DNA of 64,000 bases from Aquatica leii. Lineage: Eukaryota > Arthropoda > Insecta > Coleoptera > Lampyridae. The stretch spans positions 178,793,027-178,857,026 of the forward strand of contig CM069432.1 in the NCBI GenBank assembly GCA_035610365.1. Direction: 5' to 3'. The position numbers and the translations under genes were made by a program. Below are positions 11,379-22,435 of this stretch, piece after piece; position 1 is the first letter of the stretch, and each line of letters opens with the position of its first letter. The notes beneath the pieces were generated by a model. It saw only the letters and a list, made by a program, of their open reading frames with translations. It was not told the DNA's origin and did not search any database.

Positions 11379-14300
11379 TATTTTTCAATATTTTGACTAA
11401 GAAGCTGTTGCCTTTTATCATTTAAAATATTTTTATAGAAGGAAAAAGTTCTTTCGACATCACAAGATGATGAAGAAGAATGTCAGAAAAGGGGTTTTTT
11501 GATGTGACGGAATCCAATTTTTGATTAATTTTTCTTTCTATAGTCCCTGGACATGCTCTTATAAATGCTCTTATTCTTTCGAATGTAGCGAAAGATTCGG
11601 TCATTGCAATTTCGGTTTTTTCTAGCTTCTTTAATTCGTCAGGAATGCCGGAAAAGTGTGTTTTTATAAAAACTAGTCCTCTCTTAAAAGCTTCGTCATT
11701 GAAAGCTTTTTGAGATTTAGCAATTGCTGCAAAGGCCGTCTCGTCAAATAATTCAACCACCTAAAGTAAGACAATTTAATTAATGTATAAGACAATGTCA
11801 GATTATAGTATGAACTGTACCTCTTTAATTTTTTCAAAATGTCTGGTATAAAAAATGCAATCAGATAACCAAGTTCCCCATCTTGTTATGATAGGTTCCG
11901 GTAGAAGTTTAACATCTGGAAGTTTTTCTATATAGGCCCTTACCCGTAATGCTGCTTTCACAAATAAGATCCAATAATCAAAAAGAGAATCTAATATGTT
12001 AGAGATTTTTATCTTTTTGGTGGCAGAAATTAACTTGTTTACTATTGCAAACTCGTCTCTAATGAATTCACACACCCTATGTATTCCATGTGCTAGACAA
12101 GTTAAATGTTTTAAATTCGGATAAAATATTTCTAATGCCTGAGCGGATTTGATCATATAAGGTGCTGCATCGGTTACGAATAAAAGAACCTTTTCTTTTT
12201 TTACGCCATTGGGATACAGAAGTCCTACAAACATAAAATTATATAATTGTAGTTAATAGATTGGATTATAATGAATCATTAAAAAAAAAACTTACGTAAA
12301 CAATCATCGAAAAAATTTGCAACTGTGAGCTTTTCCTGGTTCTAGTTTAGACAATTTACCAACTACAAAATTTGCTATATATCGACCTCCGCAATCGGTT
12401 GTTTTATCAATCGAAATCCAAATGTAATGGTCCCCAATGTCATTCCTTATTGTCGTATTTTCTATAAAAGGTAAACCAGCATTTTAAAAACTATTAATAC
12501 TTTAATTAAACTGCTTACCGATTAGTAACATATTGTTACAATCTAAAACGATGGTTTAGAGAAGGTAACAATGGGATGGTGGTTTGCCAGCTAACTTAAG
12601 GGGCGGGTCGAATTATTTGTCTCTCACTTACCTTTTTGCCGAGTTTACTTAAATCAGGAAGAGTTGTTAAGGGCGCCACCGAATTTTTAGTCACTGTGAA
12701 ATGTTCGCCAAAACCGGAAATTCGAACACTCCGTAGATGAAAACAGGCGATTCAGAGAAAGTCAAATATGAGATAATAATTCGTATATTAAAATTTAAAG
12801 CAAGTAAAATGGTTAATAAAATCATTCAAATCAATCTTAAATTTAAAAGTCGCACAGGGAATCAGCCGCAGAGCGCTTGATCGTACGTACGACTCGCCGC
12901 AAACGATAAATGCCGCTACTTGAGAACTACCTTAACTTAATTCACAACTAAAGCATGCATACAACAAAACATCAAACAAAATAATAAATCAAGACTGCGA
13001 ACCGAGTCAGAGGGGTCTAAAGTTTGATAATCAAGACATAATTGAATTCTAAGACTCTATTCTGATCGATTCGCCCGTCTTGACTTTAACCAACAATTTA
13101 AATCAACCAAAAACAAAATCAAATAGAAGTACGCGTCGAAAATAACTGGTGTCCGTGATGTTCCTCTAACGATCGAATTGGAGGCGAGTTCTTCAGTTGA
13201 AGAGGTGATAAGTTGTTAAAGGTACTTACAGGTATGCCTGCAGTTTGACAGCTACTAATCCTTAGTTTACAACAAAAACTCAACACTTTATTGTCAGAAT
13301 CGATTCACTTAACTCCGTCAAAGACGTTACACGCGTTCAGCATCGGTAAAACGCGTCGATACAGTACCATTAGCCGGGAAAACTTTATAAAGTCCGCAGT
13401 AGCGACTATTTTCTCAATTGGGAGAACAACCGGCAACTTTCCCGGAACTAATTATTACAATCGTCAATTCTTTAGATGTTCCGCTTGTTCGTTCAATTAC
13501 CCACACTTTAACATTCTTCGTTTACCGAACTTTTCACCTCAAGGTCTTATTCTCGCCTCAATCGTTTGATTTTAACCAATTTTCGTAGTTCACCTTTATT
13601 TAATTAAACACACACAAGTGCGGTTCTAATTTGCCACTTGAATTAGAATGTTTAAGTAACGTAATGTTCATCACCTGTATTTATAATGCGTCGCCGAAAA
13701 CTCGGTGTTAATTACCCGCATAAAACACTTGACTTCTTGAACCGAACTTAAATCAACTCTGTTTTACTAATTTTAATTATACAAAATTTCTGATTGGAGT
13801 AGAAAATTATATTAATGGACCTTTCTTTTCGAGGGCCAAAAAGGAACTTAACTTTCCTCTGGAAAGAATGAAGCTTAAATAGCCCCTTCTTAAAAACAAA
13901 ATCTCCAATCAAAAACCTTACATTAATTACATCATACTTTAAGACAAAGAACTTAACATAATTTAGGTACGTGACAATTCTTATCCGAATCTTCCCACGC
14001 AACAGCTAAATCAGCACTTGCTTCTGATTATGAAATATAATAAGAATGATAGCTCAGCAAGTCCATGGGAACGGAGTAATAAACGCGTTCAGAAACATAA
14101 ATCTTACTCTAATCTAAACTTAAAATATACAAAGAGACATCTGAACAAAGAATAATTCTAAGTAAAATAATTTTTAACATGAACCAAATCTCAAGTTTCA
14201 AAAATTTAATGGGTTTAAGGCACGTACACAGACATCCGTCGCCAAAAGATATTCAATTACCAGATAATAAATAATTTTAAATGAATGTCAATAAATACAA

Positions 14301-14940
14301 TGGAAACTTTTAAAATGTTACCAAGAAATACGCAATTCGAAAATACAAAGAAGTTTAATGAACGATGGAAATGCTAAACACACCCGTAATTACAACATAA
14401 TAATAAAAAAAAATATTTGGATAAAAACTCTCAGCCCCCAAAAACCACCGGGACGGTGACAATATATCTAAATAATTTTTTCACAAAGTTGATTCATCTG
14501 AAACAACTTGTTCGGTGTATTTTTTGAGAAAATTGCGAAAATTGATATTATCAAATTTTTTAAGAGGAATTTGAGCCGACACCAATGCTTCGCACAAATC
14601 TAAAGCAAAAGTTGTTTTTGATGCGCCAGGTTTATTCTGTTGATCTTCTATAACGTTTTTTAACAATGGTTGTTTCATAGTTTTTTAAATATTTTTTAAA
14701 TGTAAACCACTACCCAAGTGTTGTTTTACATGGTACTTTTAGTAGTACCGATCTAAAATAATAGATATACTAGTAATTAAAAGCATTTAAATTAAGATAA
14801 TACAAACTTACTGATTTTGAACAAACTTGACAAAAAAGGTTTTCCCCGTCGGTTGTTAAACTATTGTCCAATTTACTCCATTTGTAATAATTTTCAAATT
14901 TTGATTCTTTATTAGGTGAAATTTTTTAAAACTTACTCAC
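11379..14940 (-). pseudogene. hAT transposase pseudogene, multi-exon
   Basis: A spliced hAT transposase of the type with a small N-terminal zinc-finger domain (CGGBP1-like). Reading the minus strand: 14930-14813 encodes a zinc-finger-like piece with TDGENLFCQVC. 14690-14466 encodes an ALDLCEALVSAQIPL..FLKKYT..DESTL block. After the insertion at 12534-14461, 12480-12300 reads IGDHYIWISIDKTTD (catalytic Asp region) and RYIANFVVGKL. 12229-11821 reads LLFVTDAAPYM, LTCLAHG and TRWGTWL. 11760-11379 ends in CDVERTFSFYK, the hAT C-terminal dimerisation motif. Small introns with gt..ag ends lie at 11761-11820 and about 12230-12300. Frameshifts near 12330 and 11460, a stop after DESTL and the inserted block make it dead. 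Confidence 0.85.
12534..14461. mobile_element. 1.93 kb LTR-like insertion (TGTTACA...GGTGACA) in the hAT gene
   Basis: A 1928 bp block starting tgttacaatc and ending ggacggtgaca, flanked on both sides by atat (12530-12533 and 14462-14465). It interrupts the hAT coding sequence, which continues in order on either side. TG..CA termini and a 4 bp duplication fit an LTR retrotransposon solo LTR, though 1.9 kb is long for one. The only sizeable open frame inside, 13291-13569, has no resemblance I know. I see no gag or pol sequence and no terminal direct repeat, so a non-autonomous LTR element is less likely. Confidence 0.6.
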
Positions 14941-15490
14941 AGCACAACAGCAATAGACTATCACAAGTATTTATAACAAACAAAAAATATTTTAGTCATG
15001 TGTTTCAGTCATTAAAGGAATTCCACCGGACAATATTAAAATTATCTATATTTGTTTGCTTTACTTAGGCACTGAATAGACCTATAAAATATGATTCATT
15101 CCAAAATCCTTCCGGTTTTGTAAATAGTGTTCTGTTAAGCCTGTCATTGCACATAATCTTAGTATAAATTCTTACAATAGTTTTTCTCTATAAACGGCTT
15201 TTGTATTTAATTTTTTCTGGAAACCATTGTTTAACAAAACATGAAAATTCCTGTTGTTATTTATAGGTTCGTGGTAAGACCTTTTGAACAAAAAATGTTA
15301 ATTATATTATTGTACGTAATTTAAGTAAAATTCTGTAATGCGTTATTGTCATCTACCTATTAAAACACTGTTTACACAAACTTTTCAAAATTTATATGTT
15401 AAAAGGCAATATAAAATAATACTCTTTAAAAAGGCAAAAAAGGCAAAAAGTTACACAAAAAGGCAAAATAGGCAGGCTTCTAGGGGGTTA
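14941..15490. other. Probable hAT 5' flank, (aaggca)-rich
   Basis: No coding block recognised apart from chance frames. 15415-15475 carries repeated aaaaaggcaaaa units ending aataggcaggc, compatible with hAT subterminal repeats. The element terminus is not defined. Confidence 0.35.
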
Positions 15491-16377
15491 TTCTACACTT
15501 TTGCATTTGCAAAAATCGTTCGCATTGGCAACGTAATGCGAACGGTTTTTAAAATACGTATTCTACCCTTTCGCAATTAATTTTCGTGCGCTTTCTTAAT
15601 TGCGATATTTCCGTGAATGCGAACGGTAAAGAGTGCTCGCTTTCATATTTACGTGCGTATTTGAAAAATTTAATCTCATCAGTTTGCAATGAAATTTCTT
15701 GTTATGAATCATCTGATTGTTTATATTTTATTATATTATTCTATACTATTTATTATTACTATTGTTATTCACTTTAAAATTAATTATTACAGCAATAGAT
15801 AAATATATACAGGCTATATCAGAAACTCTTATGTTAATTTTAAAACTGACTGCAGTTAACTAAATGCATTATTTTTTTCTATTCGAAACACAAAACGACT
15901 TGTTTATTGAAAAATATAGGTAAAAAATTAAAGATTTTTTCATAATGTTATAATCAAAATAGTTTAACTTGTCGAGTTCTTCTATGAGTTAAAATTAACA
16001 CACGTATTTCTGACACACTTTGTATAATAACGTTTTGACTGCAAAAATACTATAGTTATTTTTTAAATATGAATTAATTTTTTTACATTAAAGTTTTCTA
16101 ATAACAAGTTTATATCATTTTCTTAGAGTAAAATTAACAACCTCTTCTGTAGTGGCACGTACATGTTTAATATTGTTTAAAATTTTTATTATTATATAAT
16201 TAAAAACAATTTTTGAAACTAAGATAATTTATTATTTAAAATTTAATCGCACTTTTTACTACAAATTACGTACCGAGCATGCGCAAAGGATTTTAACGCG
16301 ACGTCGCCAAATGTATCTTCACAAATTTTAAAACGAATCTGTTTTAAATGCGACCAACGCAATACGAAAGTGTAGAA
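15491..16377. mobile_element. 887 bp TIR element with TA duplication
   Basis: The left end ttctacacttttgcatttgc and the right end, which reverse complements to ttctacactttcgtattgcg, form diverged terminal inverted repeats. TA (15489-15490) and TA (16378-16379) flank them. A second copy of the terminal motif (tattctaccctttcgcaa) lies inside at about 15559-15576. No transposase was recognised, so this looks like a non-autonomous, mariner-like MITE. Confidence 0.7.
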
Positions 16378-16590
16378 TACATCCTAGTTCGCATATTCGC
16401 CACCGAGTCGATAAATTCCACAAGTCGAAGTATTTGTGTGTTAGACGATTAACTTGAGGACACACCTGCGATGTTATGAATGACAGTCATTGGGAATTTT
16501 GACGCATTTGAGGTCTTTGCGCTTATGGAACGAATTTCGATCTAATTATTTGTGATAGGAATATATATCTAGTTTATATTTTATTAGCTA
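16378..16590. other. Spacer before the gypsy relic
   Basis: About 200 bp of slightly GC-richer sequence with no recognised coding block. It may be degraded 5' sequence of the retrotransposon that follows. Confidence 0.3.
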
Positions 16591-16598
16591 ATTATGAA

Positions 16599-19520
16599 TT
16601 GTCTGATTTTGGGGATTCAAATATTAATTCAGTCCAAAGAGTTGATAAGTTATTACATTTATTAGATATGACTTCTTTGAATGTAGAAGAACGGAATTCA
16701 CTTAAAAAATGTGCTGATATTTTTTATCTAGAAAACGATAAATTTACAACAACCAAACTTTATAAGCAATCAATAACCAAGTGATTGTGCACTCGTTTAT
16801 ATTAAACCATATTACCTCCCAAATAGCCAAAACGAGGAAATTCATAAACAAATAGAGCAAATGAAACAAAATGACATTATCGAAGAAGCTAGGTCACCAT
16901 GGTCGGCGCCGTTATCGATAGTTTTGAAATAACCTGATCAAAACGGCTAAAAGAAATGGGGAGTAGTAATAGCCTATAGCTTATTAAATAGAAAGATTAA
17001 TGACAATAAATTCTTTTTACTTAATGTTACGGAAATATTAGATTCTTTGTCAGGAACTACATATTTATTTAATCTGATTAAAGTTTTTCAAAGGGTCAGA
17101 GAAGTTAACTTAAAGTTAAATTTATTTAAATGTAAGTTTTTAAGACGCGAAATTCTTTATTTAAGGCACATTATTTTAGTAGATGGAGTTTTCCCAGATC
17201 CAGAAAAAATTAAAGCAATCTCCGACTTTCTAATATCTAAAAATTCAAATGAAAGCAAACGTTTTGTAGCTTTTACATACTATTGTCGAAGATTTATACC
17301 TAATTTTGCTCAAATCGCTTTTCCGTTGAACAATTTATCACGAAAAGGCATCGAATTTCAATGGAATAAAAAAGTCAACAATCGTTCCAAATTTTACAGA
17401 ATATGGTTAAAAACCCTCCTATAGTACAGTATCCATTTTTTTCCGAAAATAACGAATTTATATTAAAAACCGATGCGTCAGAATACGCAATTAGTGCTGT
17501 ACTTTACAACGGCAACGATAGACCAGTCAATCGAACTCTGAACAAAGCAAAAAAAAAGCTGTTGTACGATTGAAAAAGAATTGTTAGGGGTAGTTTGAGC
17601 TGTTGAACACTTTTGATCTACGATCAAAAATTTGTAATTTTTGCTGATCACAAACTATTAATGTTTTTATTCGGTATCACAAATCCTTCAAGTAGGTTAA
17701 ACAAATTTGGATTAATACTAAAAGAATATAATTTTACCATTAAATATATTCGAGGAAAGGATAATTACAGAACACAAGTAATAATACTGATTATTGCCCT
17801 CGTTTAAAATTAACCAATCTTATTACACCATTTCAATCACGTTTTTCAATTAAACGAGCATTAATAAGCGATAACACAACCACAAGAGATATAATTACAG
17901 CGATGAGTGTGCCTGTTGATAAGTAACCATGAAAACGCTCTAAATTCAAAAATTCATAAACGTCAACAATGTCACGTTTTGACTCGACTTATTTTGTAAC
18001 GTCACTAATAATTATTATGACAATAAATAATTTTTTTGCTTTTTTCGAGTAATAATCATTTGAATTTTATTCGTCTTTGTAAAATTATCAAAAATTCGAC
18101 ACCTGGACAGAACTGAAAATGTGTTGCCAAAACGTAATCTACTAAGCAACACATTTTTTGTTTCCGTCAATAACGTGTCTGATTATCGATAATTTTACAA
18201 ACACTTATGATATTACATATGATAATACCAGTTTTGTGCTAATTAAAACCAACCTAGTTCAGGTCTACATCACAGAAGGATTGATCACCCTGGTGTAGTA
18301 GAACTTCTGAATAAACCCAAAATAGCACTTTAACAATCGTTAGTTGATACAATATATGTATATGCAAGAGTGTAATCGATCATCGTCTTTACTACGTGAG
18401 TCGCTGAGACCGTTCGAATTAATATGCGCGAAATATAATATTCCGGAATTTGTTATTATGGAAAGAAACACAAATTATTAATACAAGAAATTTTAAAGCT
18501 GGCTAATAAAATAAAAACGACAAAACTTAACAGTAATAAAAGATAGTAATTGATATCTTGAAACGCGACAATTAATCTTAAATAAAAGTTATATTTTTGG
18601 AAAGGTCAACGTGTCGATGTTGAAAATTTCGTTAAAAGGTACGATGATTGTCAACGGTATAAACACTCGAAACTGAATCTAGAACCTATGAAAATAACTA
18701 CAACGGCAATGTACTCATTTCAAAAGGTTCATCTAGATCTCGTTGGACCAATCGAACGAGATAATTACGGAAATAAATATCTATTAACTTTACAATGCGA
18801 TCTAAGTACGTTTTTAGAGACTTATCCTCTCAAAAATAAAGGAGCTGCATCGGTTGCGCGTAGCTTTACGAAATATAAACGGAAAACTTTATTTTACGAT
18901 ACGGCATCCCAGAGGAAATCATCTCTGATAAAAGTACTGAATTTTTAGCTTCTGTAATGACAGAAACGTATAAATTATTCAACATAAAACAATTTACATC
19001 CACCGCGTACCATCACCAGACATTGGGTGCGTTGAAAAATTCACACAAATGTTTAGGTCCTTATTTAAGAATGCAAATTGCTAAACAACCCAGAACGTGG
19101 AGCTCATGGACACCATACTGGTGTTTTGTTTACAATAACACGGTGCATACGAAAACGGTATACGCTGCATGAACTTTTTTTTGGAAAATTAGGTAGATTA
19201 CCTTCTAATGTTATCTCCCGTAACAACCCAATGCAATGTATAATTTTAACGATTACCTTAAATATTGTCTCCAAGAAGCTTGTCGAGATGCTCGCAATAA
19301 TTTATTGATGTCAAAAGAAAAAAGAAAATTGTTATATGATAGGAATAGTACTATAGTTAATTATAATATAGGGGATAAGTTGATTCAAGACATATATCTG
19401 AACTTTTGTTAAAAAAGACCTTTTAAAGTAGTAGAAAATAAATCTCCAAACTTAGTAATTGAGATAGACAGAAAACTAGTAGAAGTGCATAAAAATAGAC
19501 TGAAACTATACCACAAATAA
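16599..19520 (+). pseudogene. Ty3/gypsy retrotransposon pol relic
   Basis: Fragments appear in the order of a 17.6/297-like Ty3/gypsy pol. 16600-16780 is the region just before reverse transcriptase. 16800-17040 holds the RT N-terminal block, with stops and an internal deletion that removes the catalytic centre. 17060-17420 is the RT thumb and connection. 17450-17800 is RNase H, with the TDASEYA and FADHKLL landmarks. 18600-18950 covers the end of the integrase zinc region and the first core segment (HLDLVGPIE). 18950-19200 is the rest of the integrase core (STAYHHQT). 19310-19520 is the integrase C-terminus. Stops and frameshifts are frequent. No gag or envelope coding was seen and paired LTRs were not found, so it is dead and partial. 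17820-18590 is the least recognisable stretch. Confidence 0.85.
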
Positions 19521-20479
19521 GAGAAAATTTTTTTTTGTTGATTGAAAAAAAAGTTTTCTTCCCGGAGGTGTAGAATAAGAATTAATTATATTTTTTTGAT
19601 TTTTTAAATTGTAGTTTTGTAATAAATGTGTAGACTACTGACATATAAGATTATGGAACTAGTAAGAAGGTATTGAACTGTATTAAGCATCGGTTGCCGT
19701 CAATACAGTAAAACGTTAGCAATTCTTTAAATTCGCGTTAATTCATTTCCTGTAAAAGTTCAATCATCTTTCACAAAGCAAATGTAGATTGATATAAATT
19801 TGAACATAGTTGTTAGAAGGGATAAGCAGTACGTAGGAGAACGTAGATGTTAGTGAAAGGAACCGATACGATTACAATAAAACGGTAATTTAGTGGAATG
19901 ATAGTTTTTTAATACGAACTCTATGTTCAACACAAGCTCAAGCACTACAGAATGGGATTCGACTCACAGTAATATAGTGCCAATGGTAACACAACTCGTT
20001 TGCTGGTTTTTGCCATTTCATCCACCACATGCTTTGTTACTAGAATGTTTTTCTGCTTTAACTCTACAAATTCAATCGATTACTTGTCAACCAATCTTAA
20101 GTATCCGTTTTTTTAGCTGCAAAAATTTGATTTTTTTCTACTTTTTTGCTGTGATATAAATAATGAACTAACACTATTACAACATTTTTTTTAGTTACAT
20201 AGCACCGACTCAAACCAGTTTTCAAATATTTCAGAATATATTTCTTTATGGTAGTCAACACTTCAAAAATAAGCAAACTGTTTCGACAAACTCTGTATCT
20301 GATCTTATTGCCTTTACTAGAAGAATTTTGAAGTTTAGTAGATAATCCTTGTTGTTTGAATTGTTGTATCTCTTGAAATTTTTGTAGTAACATGACCGAA
20401 CTTAACCTAAGTTTTGTTCGAATATTATATTTTTGTGTCCTATTTTCTATACTTTATTATTTCGCGAAAGAGTTGTCTT
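19521..20479. other. Intergenic DNA, no clear gene
   Basis: Possible 3' LTR remnant just after the gypsy relic (starting near the tgtagaataag at 19569), without a 5' partner. A minus-strand frame at 20097-20393 contains a Gln/Ser/Lys-rich stretch and NKIRYRVCRNS. It sits next to the DDE-transposase relic at 20480-20935 and could be part of it, but I cannot support a function. Confidence 0.35.
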
Positions 20480-20935
20480 CTTCATGCAATGATATCATTT
20501 TTTTGAAATAGCATAACGTATATTACAAACACAATACATTTTTGTTTAACTAACCTAAACTAAATTTGTCGCAATAATGTTTGTAACGTAGTTACATTAA
20601 ACGTTGGCAAATTTTCATTCTCGTCAATACAAACCATAACTTTCTATACTGTTGGTAGCTTCTTACGTAAAAAGAATGAATCCACAATACGTCTTAGGGC
20701 TCTTTTCGTTCCATCAGCAATATTGGCTTTGACATACATACGGTATTTTTTCGGAGAATGCAGTTCGTAATCTTTGTTAAATTCAGTTTGCACATTGTAT
20801 TTTGTATACAGTAGATACAGATACACCTGTGTAAATAAGTAAAGTTAATATAAATCTTTACATGTAGGTATATAAAAAACGCAAATGGAATAAATGGTTA
20901 CGTTACCTGCTGCTGTAGGTAACATGTTTATAAAA
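20480..20935 (-). pseudogene. IS630/Tc1-type transposase N-terminal relic, inverted copy
   Basis: The minus strand matches the plus-strand repeat at 8687-9060: shared flank agcaggtaacgtaacc, shared splice-like tract, and an N-terminal transposase block (ANIADGTKRALRRIVDSFFL, then PTVQKVMVCIDENENLP and TTLQTLL). It is less broken here than the 8.7 kb copy over the 'LPTF-TTLQTLL' part, then a stop follows. Only the N-terminal DNA-binding part is present. Confidence 0.65.
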
Positions 20936-22291
20936 CAACATATTTTTTGTAGCAAATACTATTTTAAAGTTTTTCAAAATATGACATAGAAAAAAAGAGG
21001 TTTTTGGAACACAGTTTTATTAATAAACAATTTGCATTTTCTAACGCAATAGCGTAAATTGATGGCCTGTTTCTAAAACGGGATACAACTATAATACTTC
21101 TTTTTCTTGTCGTTTCTAATAGATAACATTTCTTCTTATATCTGTTTAGATTCCAATAGTATGTAGCAAGTACTATACAGATACAGTTATAAGTTTTCAT
21201 GGAAGGTGGTTTAGTTTTATTTATTGAGCATTAAAACTATAACTGCAATTTTTTATCATTTTTGTGTACGGTGACAACTTTTAACGTGGCTCGTCTAATA
21301 TAGTATTTATTTGCAAAGGATGTTGTAGATCACTATAAATGCTTTTCGTTTCACTTATGATTTTCGCAGATATTGTTTTCTACTTTAGTGTTTACATAAT
21401 TTCTAAAGGACCTGTCACGTGATATGCGTAGTAGACAAAATTGACGAACCTATTCTTACAAATATAATACAATGAGTAGAGTTCTGATACGCCGTCGTTA
21501 GAAAGTTGTGCAGAAAAGCTCCGCCCAAAGGATCTTTGCAAATTATAGTTAGTAATTGTAACAAGAAATGTCTTTTCACGACTTTTAGTTAGTTATCTAA
21601 AATAAATGTTATACAAACGCAATTATTTTGCTGAGGTTTTAACCGTACTTATTTCAAAGATTAAGATTATAGTTTACCTATAGATGACAGCTAACAGAAC
21701 CTTTATCATTTTGTAAATAGTAAGGCTCTAACCTATGATTATTTATTTAAATTATTAGTCTGCACACAAGTAAAAATAACAATGCAAGATAACACTGTTT
21801 AGTAAATTATGTAAAAAAACAGTTCAAGAATTTGCAATTTAGTAGGAATTTACTTCTAAATTTTGAAAAATGCGTCTTTTATAATCGAGTTCTTACGGAA
21901 TTGTATAATTGAGAACTAAATAAGTATTATTTACTGTACAAATAAATAATAAATATAATAAAACTTTTTTTTGTAAGATGGTTTTATACAAGCTGTTTTA
22001 TAATTTGTTTATGCAAACTTGTAGGTAATAAATTATTATAAAACCTATAAATTGTAAGTAATTTTTGTCAACTACACTATATTATTATAAATTGCATTGA
22101 TAAATAGTACCAATATTCTTGACTTTTGGCTAATTTAAGAATTTATTTTTTTATTATGTTTTGTATTTCTAAAACATGGTGTAAATATGCAAAGACACAC
22201 TAGGAAATATTAATACAGAATTATTCAAACAACTATTTTTTATTTCTTGCTGTAATGCATTTTTTAAGCGTGTATTCTTTATTTTTTATAG
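20936..22291. other. Intron of LGR1 (presumed), no feature seen
   Basis: Sequence upstream of the first recognisable LGR1 exon. I looked for 72-nt phase-2 leucine-rich-repeat exons with nearby splice sites and found none, so earlier exons probably lie outside the window or are too short or divergent to see. Confidence 0.4.
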
Positions 22292-22435
22292 GTCATTATC
22301 AGGAAATCGAATTAAGTTCGTTCCCGGTGGATTACTACAAAAGACACCAGGACTCACAGTTCTACAATTAAAAGGAAATCCTGTTGTTCAAGTCGACCCT
22401 AACGCATTCTCTTTTCTTCCACATCTACGAAACCT
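22292..22435 (+). CDS. Lgr1: LGR1 LRR exon with GC donor
   Basis: 144 nt, exactly two 72-nt LRR units, preceded by a T-rich acceptor (tttttatag). It encodes SLSGNRIKFVPGGLL and then VLQLKGNPVVQVDPNAF..LPHLRNL. Ending at 22435 before GCAAGT keeps phase 2 and joins directly to the next exon to read LRNLILSEARELSIF, as expected for the family. The alternative GT four bases downstream (22440) would add codons, change phase and run into a stop after joining. This is therefore read as a GC-AG intron of 15,044 bp. Confidence 0.85.

Noticed and set aside
13291..13569. 92-codon open frame on the plus strand
   Set aside because: Lies inside the LTR-like insertion, has no recognisable family or splice context, and is not flanked by coding sequence.
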